Shown: positions 54,637-63,411, counted from the stretch's first letter. The stretch is 64,000 nucleotides of DNA from Dankookia rubra (GCF_004355005.1 NZ_SMSJ01000019.1:29990-93989), one strand, 5' to 3'. Notes: generated from the letters alone by a model not told the origin. Numbers and translations are program-made.

Positions 54637-54740
54637 TGGACCGAACCCCAAGCAGCCGTGACGCGCATTCCGCGGCGCTCGCGCTCTCGTTGCAGGTTCG
54701 GTGGCAGCGCCATCGCTAACCTTGTGGTGGAGGTTCCACC

Positions 54741-55085
54741 ATGCGTTTCGCCCCGCTTCTTCTGCTCCCAGCCCTGCTCGCCTGCGCCGAGCCGGCGCCG
54801 CCGACCACGGCGGAAGCCGAGCTGGAGGCCGTTCGCGTCGTCACCATGTCCGGCCAGGCCCTGAGCTGGGAGGAACTGCGCATCCACCCGGTACTTATGC
54901 AGCGCCCCTGCTCGGTCGGCACGCTGGTGAACGAGGAGGCGCAGATCGTCGGTTATTGCAGCCGCGGCAAGCAGTGCCGCACCAATGACTGGCGCCCGGT
55001 CATGGACGGCTGCGAGGCGGCCCGCAGCCCCGGCATGAACCCGGCCCCTCCTGGCAGCGCGCTGGAGGTCGCCGGGCGGCGGTAG
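54741..55085 (+). CDS. Putative lipoprotein, unknown function
   Basis: A 114-residue protein with a lipoprotein signal peptide (MRFAPLLLLPALLACAEPAP, lipobox LLAC). The mature part holds several cysteines (PCSVGTLVNEEAQIVGYCSR, then GKQCRTNDW and DGCEAA) suited to two disulfides. Not recognised. It has a good upstream ribosome site (GTGGAGG) and follows the tandem repeat by about 105 nt. Repeat copy F begins 3 nt after its stop. Confidence 0.68.
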   Translation: MRFAPLLLLPALLACAEPAPPTTAEAELEAVRVVTMSGQALSWEELRIHPVLMQRPCSVGTLVNEEAQIVGYCSRGKQCRTNDWRPVMDGCEAARSPGMNPAPPGSALEVAGRR

Positions 55086-55087
55086 GC

Positions 55088-55205
55088 CCGGCGAGACGGT
55101 ATTCTCCCCGGACCACCCATGCGCTTGGCACTCGTCGTGCGGGGGGTGCCGGACCCGGAAAAAGGCAGGGTGGGGCTTGGAGAGGGAACAGGTTTCCCTC
55201 CCCAA
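55088..55205 (+). repeat. Intergenic three-module repeat, copy F
   Basis: Begins 3 nt after the lipoprotein stop. The 5' hairpin is CCGGCGAGA-CGGTAT-TCTCCCCGG (55088-55111, 8 of 9 pairs). Linker GGACCACCCATGCGC. The central palindrome is degenerate (TTGGCACTCGTCGTGC, then GGTGCCGGAC). The 3' hairpin TTGGAGAGGGAA/TTCCCTCCCCAA spans 55177-55205 (11 of 12 pairs). It ends 14 nt from the convergent gene at 55219. Confidence 0.8.
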
Positions 55206-55218
55206 CCGTCACTGATCG

Positions 55219-56184
55219 CTAGGCTCGCCGCGTCTCCGGCATGTGCCCCAGCGTGCCGGCGTATTTCTCCTGGGCCCCGGCGGGCAGGAATTCCGTCTCC
55301 AGCGCGCGGATGCGGTCAAAGCCGGAGAACAGGTGCAGGTTGCCGAGAGGGTGGGTCCTGGTCCTCGCATCCACCTCGGCCTCGGCCAGCGCCCCTTCCG
55401 TCTTCATCGCCACCGCCAAGTCGTGCACCGCCATGATGGTCTGCCGCAGCACCGCGCCGGGCAGGATGGTGAGGGCGATGCCGAGCTCGGCCATCTCGGC
55501 CTCCGACAGCCGGGGCGAGATGCCGGTCTGGTTGTAGAGGATGGGGCCGCGGACGCGGCGGCAGACCTCGGCGATCTCCGCCTTGCTGGCGGGGCCCTCG
55601 ACGAAGGCCATGTCGGCCCCGGCCTCGAGGAAAAGGTTGGCGCGGGCGATCGCCTCCTCGAGGCTGCCGCCATGTGCGCCGCGGGCATCGGTGCGGGCGA
55701 TCAGGATGAAGTCGGGGTCGAGCGCCTGCCGCGCCGCATGCGCCGCGCGGATCTTGCCCACCGCCTCGGCGCGGTCCACCACCTCCCGCCCCGCGACATG
55801 GCCGCAGCGCTTCGGCGCCACTTGGTCCTCGATATGCATGCCGGCCAGGCCGGCGCGGATGTATTCCTCCACCGTGCGGATCACGTTGACCGCGTTGCCG
55901 AAGCCGGTATCCGCATCGGCGATCACCGGGGCGCGTACGGCGCCCGCGATCAGCTTCGCGTTCAGCGCCATCTCGGTCAGGGTGATCAGCCCGGCATCCG
56001 GCAGGCCGAGCAGGCTCAGCGATGTGCCGTAGCCCGTCATGTACAGTGCCTCGTGCCCCGCATGCTCCAGGATGCGGGCGGTCAGCGCGTTGTAGCAGCC
56101 GGGAAGCACCAGCGGCCGGCCGGGTGCCATCATGGCGCGCAGCCGGGTGCCGGGGCGGCCGGTTTCGCCGAGGCCGAGGCGCAT
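55219..56184 (-). CDS. Isocitrate lyase/PEP mutase-family protein
   Basis: A 321-residue member of the ICL/PEPM superfamily (TIM barrel). The metal-binding VIADADTGFGNAVNVIRTV and IEDQVAPKRCGH with the KRCGH active-site motif point to lyase-type activity (methylisocitrate lyase, oxaloacetate decarboxylase or carboxyPEP mutase). Which one cannot be settled by eye. The ATG at 56184 (MRLGLGETG) follows GGGGAG; the frame runs upstream but antisense to DUF1489. It is divergent from DUF1489 and convergent with the lipoprotein. Confidence 0.88.
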   Translation of the reverse strand: MRLGLGETGRPGTRLRAMMAPGRPLVLPGCYNALTARILEHAGHEALYMTGYGTSLSLLGLPDAGLITLTEMALNAKLIAGAVRAPVIADADTGFGNAVNVIRTVEEYIRAGLAGMHIEDQVAPKRCGHVAGREVVDRAEAVGKIRAAHAARQALDPDFILIARTDARGAHGGSLEEAIARANLFLEAGADMAFVEGPASKAEIAEVCRRVRGPILYNQTGISPRLSEAEMAELGIALTILPGAVLRQTIMAVHDLAVAMKTEGALAEAEVDARTRTHPLGNLHLFSGFDRIRALETEFLPAGAQEKYAGTLGHMPETRRA

Positions 56185-56277
56185 GCGGGTTACTCCCCTG
56201 GAGGTTTTCCGAAGCCTGCGAGCCGCCTCGGCCGCGGTCAAGCGATGCCACCTTGCGGTCGCCGCCGGAGCGGGTAC

Positions 56278-56709
56278 ATGCGTGGCGTGCTTCACCTCAT
56301 CAAGCTGTCGGTCGGGCCGAAGGATGTCGGCCAGCTCCGCGACATCCAGGCGCGCCGCGCCGTGGTGGACCCGCCGCTGCGGCACCAGACCCGCATGGTG
56401 CCGAAGCGGGCGGCGGAAATCCTCGAGGGCGGCTCGATCTACTGGGTGGTCGCCGGTTTCCTGCAGGTGCGCCAGCGCATCATCGACATCCGGGAGGAGC
56501 GCTGGGACGACGGCAGCGCCTGCGCCGGGCTGGTGCTGGACCCCACCTTGGTGCCGGTCGCCGCGCGGCAGACCCGGCCCTTCCAGGGCTGGCGCTACCT
56601 GGAAGCCGCCGCCGCCCCGCCGGATATCGCGGCCGGCGGCGAGGCCGAGGGGATCGAGGCCTTGCCGGAGCGGCTGCGGCAGGAGTTGCGGGGGCTAGGA
56701 CTGCTGTAG
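56278..56709 (+). CDS. DUF1489 family protein
   Basis: A 143-residue DUF1489 protein, an alphaproteobacterial conserved family without known function. Conserved stretches: LHLIKLSVGPKDVGQLRDIQ at the N-terminus and KRAAEILEGGSIYWVVAGFL, then VRQRIIDIREERWDDGSACA. Small and soluble, with no catalytic motif that I can point to. The ATG at 56278 has CCGGAG upstream. It is convergent with azlD and ends one base before it (stop at 56709; azlD ends at 56710). Confidence 0.85.
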   Translation: MRGVLHLIKLSVGPKDVGQLRDIQARRAVVDPPLRHQTRMVPKRAAEILEGGSIYWVVAGFLQVRQRIIDIREERWDDGSACAGLVLDPTLVPVAARQTRPFQGWRYLEAAAAPPDIAAGGEAEGIEALPERLRQELRGLGLL

Positions 56710-57030
56710 TCAGCCAAAGCCCCGTACCGCGACCAGCGCGGCGAGCCCCGCCAGCAGCGCCGGCAGCAGCCGCCCGCGCCCGGCCCACCAGGCCAGCAGC
56801 CCCGCGCCCAGCCCGGCCAGCCGCGCCGTCAGCGGCACGCTCGCCGCGGCACCGCCCGGCGCCGCCACGGCCAGCGCCACGAAGGCCGCGAGCGTCGCCT
56901 GGCTGACCGCCGCGGCCCAGGCGACCAGCGGATGCTCCGGCCGCAGCGCGCCGGCGACCAGCAGCCCGACCGCCCGCAGCAGCAGCATCGCCAGGGCACT
57001 GAGCAGCAACGCGAGGTCAGGCCCGGCCAT
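56710..57030 (-). CDS. azlD: AzlD family branched-chain amino acid exporter subunit
   Basis: A 106-residue hydrophobic protein with about four helices and the AzlD pattern (LLLRAVGLLVAGALRPEHPL, then VAWAAAVSQATLAAFVALAV). With AzlC it forms the two-part exporter of leucine-type or related amino acids. It overlaps the 3' end of azlC by 14 nt, so translation is coupled. Confidence 0.85.
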   Translation of the reverse strand: MAGPDLALLLSALAMLLLRAVGLLVAGALRPEHPLVAWAAAVSQATLAAFVALAVAAPGGAAASVPLTARLAGLGAGLLAWWAGRGRLLPALLAGLAALVAVRGFG

Positions 57031-57721
57031 GCCGCCCCCAGACGAAGGCCAGCGTGCCACCGACCAGCCCCGCCGCCAGCAGTCCCCAGGCTGCGGGCAG
57101 GACCAGCGCCAGCGGCGCCGCCGCCACCCCGGCCAGGATTGCCTGACGGGAGGCGCCGTTGCGCAGTTCGGCCGCCAGCAGCAGGGCGAAGTAGAGCGGG
57201 TTGGCAAACAGCAACGCCGCCAGCAGCGGCGCATCGAGCAGCGGCGCGGCGAGAAAGCCCGCGAGGGTCGCCGCCCCGGCAACGGTCCAGGAGACCAGGG
57301 CGAAGCCGAGGAACCAGCCCAGCCGCTCTGCCGGCAGCAGCCCCGGCAATGCCCGCATCGCCGCCGCCCAGGGCGTGATGGCGATGAAGGGCAGCGCCAG
57401 CCAGCGGCGTCCCGTCGATGGCCCGAGCCAGGGGGCGATTGCCAGGGCCATCGGCAGGAACCGCGCATTGGCCGCGGTGGCGCCGAGCGCTGCACCCATG
57501 ACGCCCGCGTCACCCGCCTGCAGCAGGACCAGCTGCCCCGCCATGCCATAGACGAAGAGGGAGGCCCCGAGCGCCCAGCCGACGCCGAGCCGCGCCGCCG
57601 CCACCGCCGCGCCGAAGGCAAGGAAGCTTACCCCCATCGCAATGGCGGGCGCGCCGAGCGCCGCGGCGGCGCCCGCCCGCAAGGATCGGCCGCGGCGATG
57701 GGGGTCAGGGTCGGTCGGCAT
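57017..57721 (-). CDS. azlC: AzlC family amino acid exporter subunit
   Basis: A 234-residue membrane protein with about six helices. AzlC-type stretches are AAALGAPAIAMGVSFLAFGA, GMAGQLVLLQAGDAGVMGAA and LLFANPLYFALLLAAELRNG. It pairs with azlD downstream (14-nt overlap). The ATG at 57721 is followed by a positively charged N-terminus. It is divergent from the RND pump across about 170 nt. Confidence 0.88.
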   Translation of the reverse strand: MPTDPDPHRRGRSLRAGAAAALGAPAIAMGVSFLAFGAAVAAARLGVGWALGASLFVYGMAGQLVLLQAGDAGVMGAALGATAANARFLPMALAIAPWLGPSTGRRWLALPFIAITPWAAAMRALPGLLPAERLGWFLGFALVSWTVAGAATLAGFLAAPLLDAPLLAALLFANPLYFALLLAAELRNGASRQAILAGVAAAPLALVLPAAWGLLAAGLVGGTLAFVWGRHGRA

Positions 57722-57893
57722 CGGCTCCCGTCATCCTGCCACGCCGTGGCGCCGGCCGCAGCCGCATGGCGCGGCCGTTAGCTGGCGCAACCACGTATGG
57801 CGAAGCCTTAAGCGGCAGCCGCCGGCTCCGGCAAGCCGGGCCATGCGAGAACGGCAAGCCCGAAAGCCCTCCGACCTGCTGCCAGGACTTCCC

Positions 57894-60800
57894 ATGCGCC
57901 ATCTCGTCGCCTTCTCGCTCCAGAAACGGGCGCTGGTGATCCTGCTCTTCGTCGCCTTCCTCGGCATCGGCTTCGCCGGCTTCCGCCAGCTGAACATCGA
58001 GGCCTATCCGGACCCGGTGCCGCCGACCGTCGTCGTCATCACCCAGAACCAGGGCCAGAGCGCCGAGGAGATCGAGCGCTACATCACCGTGCCGATCGAG
58101 GTCGGGCTGTCCGGCATGCCCAACCTCGCCAAGGTGCGCTCGACCAGCCTGTTCGGGCTTTCGGTCGTTTCCGCCCAGTTCACCTTCGCCTACAACTACG
58201 AGCAGTCGCTGCAGCAGGTGCTGAACCGGCTGGGCCAGATCACCCTGCCGGCCGGCGTGCAGCCGCAGATCAGCCCCTGGAGCCCGATCGGCGAGATCCT
58301 GCGCTACCGCATCGTCGGCCCGCCGGGGTTTTCCATGACCGACCTGCGGGTGCTGCAAGACTGGGTGCTGCAGCGCCGCTTCAAGCGGGTGCCGGGCGTC
58401 ATCGACGTGACCGCCTATGGCGGCCCGACCAAGTCCTACAACGTGATCATCGACCTGCCCAAGCTGAACGCCTTCGGCCTGACCCTGCCGCAGGTGGTGC
58501 AGGCGATCGGCAACGGCGACGCGACCACCGGCGCCGGCATCGTCGATATCGGCCCGCAATCCGCCGTGGTGCAGGGCGTCGGCCTGATCCGCTCGATGGA
58601 CGATGTCCGCAACGTCGTGCTCGGCGCCAGCAACAACATCCCCGTCCTGCTGTCGGACGTCGCCCGGGTAGAAGTTGGCAACCTGCCGCGGATGGGAATG
58701 GCCGGGCAGGAGGCGGATGACGACGTCGTCATGGGCGTCGTCCTGATGCGCCGCGGCGAGCAGACCATGCCGACCATCCGCGCGGTCGAACAGGAAGTCG
58801 CCACCATCAATGCCGGCGGCGTGCTGCCGCCCGGCGTGAGCATCGTGCCCATCTACGACCGCAAGGACCTGGTCGAGGTGACCACCCACCACGTGGTCAA
58901 GAACATCATCATGGGCATCCTGCTCGTGGTCTTCATCCAGTGGCTCTTCCTCGGCGATCTGCGCGGCGCCATCGTGGTCGGCGCCACCATTCCCTTCGCC
59001 TTCTTCACCGCCGTCATCGTCATGCTGCTGCGGGGGGAAAGCGCCAACCTGCTCTCGCTCGGCAGTCTCGATTTCGGCCTGCTGGTCGATGCCACCGTTA
59101 TCATGGTGGAGAATGTCTACCGCCACCTGCACCTGACCCATGCCGCGCATGGCCACCGCATCGCCCATCCGGCGGCGCCGCGCGGCCTCTCGGGCGTGCC
59201 GCTGGTGGTGCTGCGCGCCTCGAACGAGGTCTCGACCGCGATCTTCTTCTCGGCGCTGATCATCGTCGCCGCCTTCATCCCGCTCTTCACCATGGGTGGG
59301 ATCGAGGGGCGGATCTTCGGCCCGATGGCCAAGACCTATGCCTACGCGATCGGCGGCGCGCTGTTTGCCACCTTTACCGTCGCCCCGGCGCTCGCCGGCA
59401 CGCTGTTCCGCGACGACACGGTCGAGAAAGTGATGCCGATCGTCCGCTGGCTCGGCCGCGCGCACCATTTCCTGCACGGGCTGGCGATGCGCCGGCGCGT
59501 TGCCACCATCCTGGTAACCGGCCTGCTGCTGGTCGGCGCGGTGCTGCAGTTCTCCCGCATGGGCGGCGAATTCCTGCCGACGCTCGAGGAAGGCAGCATC
59601 TGGATGCGCGCCACCATGCCGGCCACCATCTCGCTGGATGAGGGCAACCGCGCGGTCAACCGCATGCGGATGGTGCTGAAGGAGTTCCCCGAAGTGATCA
59701 CCGTCACCTCGCAGCAGGGCCGCCCGGACGACGGCACGGACAGCGCCGGCTTCTTCAATGCCGAGTTCTTCGTCCCCTTGAAGCCGCAGGACGAATGGAC
59801 CACGGCGAAGACCAAAGATGCGCTGGTCGAGAAGATCCAGGCCAGGCTGAACCAGGAGTTCATCGGCGTCGACTTCAACTTCTCCCAATACATCTCGGAC
59901 AACGTGCAGGAGGCGTCGTCGGGCGTGAAGGGCGCCAACGCCCTGAAGGTGATCGGGCCGGAGCTCGACGTGCTCTCGCGGCTGGCAGAGCAGCTTCGGG
60001 CGCAGATGGAGAAGGTCGACGGGATCGCCGACCTGGCCGCCTTCCGCACCCTCGGCCAGCCGACCGTCTCCATCCGCATCGACCGGGCCCGCGCCGCCCG
60101 CTACGGCCTGGCAATCGACGACATCAACAATGTCATCAGGGCGGCGATCGGCGGGCAGGAGGCGGCGCGGCTGTACGAGGAGGGCGGCGACCGCAACTTC
60201 CCCATCACCGTCCGGCTCGACCTGCCCTATCGCAGCAGCCTCGACGCCATCCGCCGCGTCCCGGTCAGCCCGCAATCCGGCGCGACGCTGGGCGACGTCG
60301 CCGATGTCCGGCTGATCTCCGGCGCCAGCTACATCTACCGGGAGGATGCCTCCCGTTACGTGCCGGTTAAGTTCAGCGTCCGTGGCCGCGACCCGCAGAG
60401 CGCGGTCGAGGAGGCCCAGGCGCGGGTCGAGCAGAACGTGACGCTGCCGCCCGGCTACAAGCTGGAATGGGTCGGCGAATTCCGCAACCTGCAGGACGCC
60501 ATCGCCCGGTTGCAGGTGGTGGTGCCGATCGCGCTCGCGCTGATCGGCGTGCTCCTGTACGTCCAGTTCAGCTCGTTGCGCGACACGCTGCTGATCTTCG
60601 GCCTGCTGCCGCTGTCCTGCATCGGCGGCGTCACCGCGCTTGAAATGATGGGGCTGCATTTCAGCGTGCCGGCGGCAATCGGCTTCCTGGCCCTCTTTGG
60701 CATTACGGTGATGGAGGGCATCATCCTGCTCTCGCATTTCCACGGGCTGCGCGATGCCGGGATGCCCTGGCGGCAGGCGCTGGATCAGGCCGGGGTGGAC

Positions 60801-61037
60801 CGGATGCGGCCGGTGATGATGACCTGCCTCGCCGCCATGGTGGGGCTTCTGCCGGCGGCGGTGGCTACCGGGATCGGCTCCGACCTGCAGAAGCCGCTGG
60901 CGGTGGTCGTGGTCGGCGGCACGACGCTGCTGCCGGTCTTCATCCTGGTGGTCTTCCCGGCGATGATCGACCTGTTCGGCAAGCCGGCGGCGCTTCGGCG
61001 CCAAGCGCCGCGCGGGGCGGCCGTGGCGGCGGAGTAA
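57894..61037 (+). CDS. Heavy-metal-type RND efflux pump (CzcA/CusA-like)
   Basis: A 1047-residue inner-membrane RND transporter. It has 12 helices in the usual 1-6/7-12 arrangement and the HME-RND proton-relay motif DFGLLVDATVIMVENVYRHL in TM4. Motifs NIEAYPDPVPPTVVVITQNQ, then GQSAEEIERYITVPIEVGLS at the first periplasmic domain are typical of CusA/CzcA. No membrane fusion protein or outer membrane factor is adjacent. The ATG at 57894 has AGGA upstream. Repeat copy G begins at the stop codon. Confidence 0.9.
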   Translation: MRHLVAFSLQKRALVILLFVAFLGIGFAGFRQLNIEAYPDPVPPTVVVITQNQGQSAEEIERYITVPIEVGLSGMPNLAKVRSTSLFGLSVVSAQFTFAYNYEQSLQQVLNRLGQITLPAGVQPQISPWSPIGEILRYRIVGPPGFSMTDLRVLQDWVLQRRFKRVPGVIDVTAYGGPTKSYNVIIDLPKLNAFGLTLPQVVQAIGNGDATTGAGIVDIGPQSAVVQGVGLIRSMDDVRNVVLGASNNIPVLLSDVARVEVGNLPRMGMAGQEADDDVVMGVVLMRRGEQTMPTIRAVEQEVATINAGGVLPPGVSIVPIYDRKDLVEVTTHHVVKNIIMGILLVVFIQWLFLGDLRGAIVVGATIPFAFFTAVIVMLLRGESANLLSLGSLDFGLLVDATVIMVENVYRHLHLTHAAHGHRIAHPAAPRGLSGVPLVVLRASNEVSTAIFFSALIIVAAFIPLFTMGGIEGRIFGPMAKTYAYAIGGALFATFTVAPALAGTLFRDDTVEKVMPIVRWLGRAHHFLHGLAMRRRVATILVTGLLLVGAVLQFSRMGGEFLPTLEEGSIWMRATMPATISLDEGNRAVNRMRMVLKEFPEVITVTSQQGRPDDGTDSAGFFNAEFFVPLKPQDEWTTAKTKDALVEKIQARLNQEFIGVDFNFSQYISDNVQEASSGVKGANALKVIGPELDVLSRLAEQLRAQMEKVDGIADLAAFRTLGQPTVSIRIDRARAARYGLAIDDINNVIRAAIGGQEAARLYEEGGDRNFPITVRLDLPYRSSLDAIRRVPVSPQSGATLGDVADVRLISGASYIYREDASRYVPVKFSVRGRDPQSAVEEAQARVEQNVTLPPGYKLEWVGEFRNLQDAIARLQVVVPIALALIGVLLYVQFSSLRDTLLIFGLLPLSCIGGVTALEMMGLHFSVPAAIGFLALFGITVMEGIILLSHFHGLRDAGMPWRQALDQAGVDRMRPVMMTCLAAMVGLLPAAVATGIGSDLQKPLAVVVVGGTTLLPVFILVVFPAMIDLFGKPAALRRQAPRGAAVAAE

Positions 61038-61156
61038 GGCCAGGGGAAGGTATTTCCCCGGCCCTCTATCTACCTTCCGCCCCGGCATTCCCCGCGTAAC
61101 GTGCGCCAAGCTCACGAAATGGACAGGAGAGGTCCGGGGAGGAGACGCCCTCCCGG
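61038..61156 (+). repeat. Intergenic three-module repeat, copy G
   Basis: Begins immediately after the RND stop. The 5' hairpin pairs GGCC (61038-61041) with GGCC (61060-61063) and GGGGAA (61043-61048) with TTCCCC (61054-61059), with one bulged A. Linker CTCTATCTACCTTCC. The central part is diverged. The 3' hairpin is CCGGGGAGG/CCTCCCGG (61134-61156, one bulge). It ends 20 nt from the convergent DUF3576 stop. Confidence 0.7.
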
Positions 61157-61175
61157 TTCCGACCTGGCCTCTCCG

Positions 61176-61712
61176 TCAGCGCGAGGCCGACTGGCTCCGC
61201 AGCTCGCGTGCCCGGGCGAGGACCTTGTCCTCCATATCCGCGTTGGTCGAGGCGGAGACCGGGCTGTCCACCCACTGGCCTCTTTCCAGGGTCTGGCGGA
61301 AGAGCTGCACCTTCACCCCATCCGAGCGCAGCTGCCGTCCCAGCACATAGGCCTGGGCGCGGAAACGCTCGTTCGTCGCGCCGGCCGGCGTGTACCAGTC
61401 GGTGATGATGGTGCCGCCGAAGGGATCGGCCGAAGCCAGAGGCATAAAGGACAAGGTGTCGAGCGTAGCGCGCCAGAGATAGGCATTCACCGAAAGCCCG
61501 GCGGCACCCCCGGCGGCCGCCGCCTCCCGCGCTTCCCGGTCCTTGTCCACACCGAAGACCACCAGGCCGGCATTCGCACCCTGCGGCCGGTTGCGGGCGC
61601 GGCCGCCCCGGTAGTCGCCATATTCGTCGTTGTTGACGAGGCGCTGGTTGGAATCCCCGCAGGCTGCAAGCAGCGGTAGGGCGATCGCGACGGCGGCGAG
61701 GAGGGGTTTCAT
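61176..61712 (-). CDS. DUF3576 domain lipoprotein
   Basis: A 178-residue alphaproteobacterial lipoprotein. The signal peptide MKPLLAAVAIALPLLAACGD has the lipobox LAAC. The DUF3576-type core includes NAYLWRATLDTLSFMPLASA, then DPFGGTIITDWYTPAGATNE and RFRAQAYVLGRQLRSDGVKV. Function unknown; presumably outer membrane or periplasmic. In related genomes this gene often precedes leuS; here it is separated from it by a block of seven genes. Confidence 0.85.
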   Translation of the reverse strand: MKPLLAAVAIALPLLAACGDSNQRLVNNDEYGDYRGGRARNRPQGANAGLVVFGVDKDREAREAAAAGGAAGLSVNAYLWRATLDTLSFMPLASADPFGGTIITDWYTPAGATNERFRAQAYVLGRQLRSDGVKVQLFRQTLERGQWVDSPVSASTNADMEDKVLARARELRSQSASR

Positions 61713-61790
61713 GGCCGGCGCACTATGGGCATGTCCCGGCGCCGATCAAGCCCGAATCGGCCGGGCGAACCTTACCTGAACATGAAACAT

Positions 61791-61823
61791 AAAAAAAGGG
61801 ACGGCGGATTGCTCCGCCGCCCC
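61791..61823 (-). terminator. Rho-independent terminator of the porin gene
   Basis: On the minus strand: GGGGCGGCGGA-GCAA-TCCGCCGTCCC (61798-61823), 11 pairs with one G-T and a GCAA (GNRA-type) loop, followed by seven T (61791-61797). It lies 34 nt after the porin stop. A textbook intrinsic terminator. Confidence 0.92.
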
Positions 61824-61856
61824 CCTTCGCTTGGCTGGATCCGAGGATCCGGCCGA

Positions 61857-63293
61857 TCAGAAGGCGATACGGGTACCCAGAATGAAGACCTTCGCGGTGG
61901 CCTTGTCCTGCGTGCCCGGGTTGGACGGGTTCAGGTCGCGGCCACGCTCGGCAACCGTGTAGCTGCTGTACTCGGCCACGATGTCCATGCCCGGGGCGAT
62001 GCGGTAGTTGCCGCCGATGCCGTAGCCGAGGCGGCGCATCAGGCCCGCACCGAAGCCGGCGCTGCCCGGGGCGGCGGTGCTGGCGACGAGGCCGCTCTTG
62101 CTGCCGGCATCCGCCGCTGGCCCGCTGAACGCGCTGCGGCTCGCGCCTTCCACCGTCTGCATCACGTAGTTGCCGCCGAAGGTAAAGGGACCCGCGGTGT
62201 AGCTGGCGCCAGCAAAGAACTGGTCCATCGGGCGGTCGCCGCGGAAGGTGTTGCCCCAGAAGAAGTTGCTGTCGCCGTGCTCGTACTGCGCGCCGACGGT
62301 CAGGCCGTAGGCGGTCGCCTGCGCACCGACCTGGTAGACGTTCAGGTTGTTGAACACGCGGGCCTGGGTCCCGGCCACCGGGGTCAGCTCGCGGGCCGCG
62401 CCGGCGCCGACATAGCCACCGGTGACGGAGAGGCCAACGCCGGCCAGGCTGCCGCGCCAACGCGCCGCGCCCTGGTATTCGTTGCGACGGGCCGAGAAGT
62501 TCGGGCCGGCGGCCGCAATGCCGACGCCGCTGGCGCCGGTGAAGGCGTAGGAGCTGTCGCAGTAGCCGCTGGACTGGTTGGTCGAGCAGCCCGTGTCCTC
62601 GCCTTCGTTGTAGTTGAACGCGAAGGACGCGCCGAAGTCGAAGCCGAAGAACTGCGGCGACAGATAGATGATCTTCGTCGCGTCGCCCAGGGAGCCTGGC
62701 GAGGTCGTGGTGCGGTCGTTTGCCTGGCGGGTCACGAAGGACTCGCGGTCGCCGTACACGCCGCCAGTGCCGAAGTTGGTGATGACGCCCGAGTTCATCA
62801 GGCCGCCGACCGGGCCGTCCTCGTCACCGAAGCGGACCTGGCCCCAGGTCGGGGAGGCGACGAAGGCATACCACTCGTCGATCGACGCGGTCGTCTTGCC
62901 GGTGCTCGACCGCTGCTGGACGATGTTGCGGCCTTCCTGCTGGTTGAAGGCCATCTCGATCACGGCGCCGTAGGACAGGCCGTTGGCGGTCTTGCCGTTG
63001 ACGAAGACATGGACTTCGCCGTCGGTGCTGAAGTCGTTCTTCGACAGGCGCGCCTGGTTGCCGCCCGGCGCATCGGGCGGCAGGTTGCCGGTAGCGCCGG
63101 CAACACCGGTGGGCAGGGTCGAGCCCGTCGCGCCCGGCGCCGTCGAGTTGCGGCCGGTCTGCTGCGTGTAGCCGTAATACGCCCGGAAGAAGCCGCCGAT
63201 CCGGACGGTCGGGGCTTCCTGCGCCGCCGCGAAGGACGGGGCCAGGAGCGCCGCGCCGACCACCGCGGTCGTGCCCAGCAGAATCTTACGCAT
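61857..63293 (-). CDS. Outer-membrane porin
   Basis: A 478-residue general porin of the gram-negative type. The signal peptide MRKILLGTTAVVGAALLAPS ends near SFAAAQEA. Many alternating hydrophobic strands (e.g. IRIGGFFRAYYGY-like, GAVIEMAFNQQEG) and a C-terminal Phe (GTRIAF) suit a beta-barrel. The ATG at 63293 has a strong GAGGAGG site upstream. It probably forms trimers in the outer membrane; pore selectivity unknown. A strong terminator follows. Confidence 0.88.
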   Translation of the reverse strand: MRKILLGTTAVVGAALLAPSFAAAQEAPTVRIGGFFRAYYGYTQQTGRNSTAPGATGSTLPTGVAGATGNLPPDAPGGNQARLSKNDFSTDGEVHVFVNGKTANGLSYGAVIEMAFNQQEGRNIVQQRSSTGKTTASIDEWYAFVASPTWGQVRFGDEDGPVGGLMNSGVITNFGTGGVYGDRESFVTRQANDRTTTSPGSLGDATKIIYLSPQFFGFDFGASFAFNYNEGEDTGCSTNQSSGYCDSSYAFTGASGVGIAAAGPNFSARRNEYQGAARWRGSLAGVGLSVTGGYVGAGAARELTPVAGTQARVFNNLNVYQVGAQATAYGLTVGAQYEHGDSNFFWGNTFRGDRPMDQFFAGASYTAGPFTFGGNYVMQTVEGASRSAFSGPAADAGSKSGLVASTAAPGSAGFGAGLMRRLGYGIGGNYRIAPGMDIVAEYSSYTVAERGRDLNPSNPGTQDKATAKVFILGTRIAF

Positions 63294-63411
63294 CTCAATC
63301 CTCCTCACGCGCCGGACACGCCCGGCTGTTCCCTTGACCCACCTGCCCCCCTGACAGGAAGCGACCCCCACGACGGAACGCACCGGCGCGGAAGCACCCG
63401 GGTCCTGCTGG

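Noticed and set aside
57705-61115. 1136-codon open frame on the minus strand opposite the RND pump
   Set aside because: His/Asp/Gln-rich nonsense product mirrored from the RND codon bias; no motif and no ribosome site.
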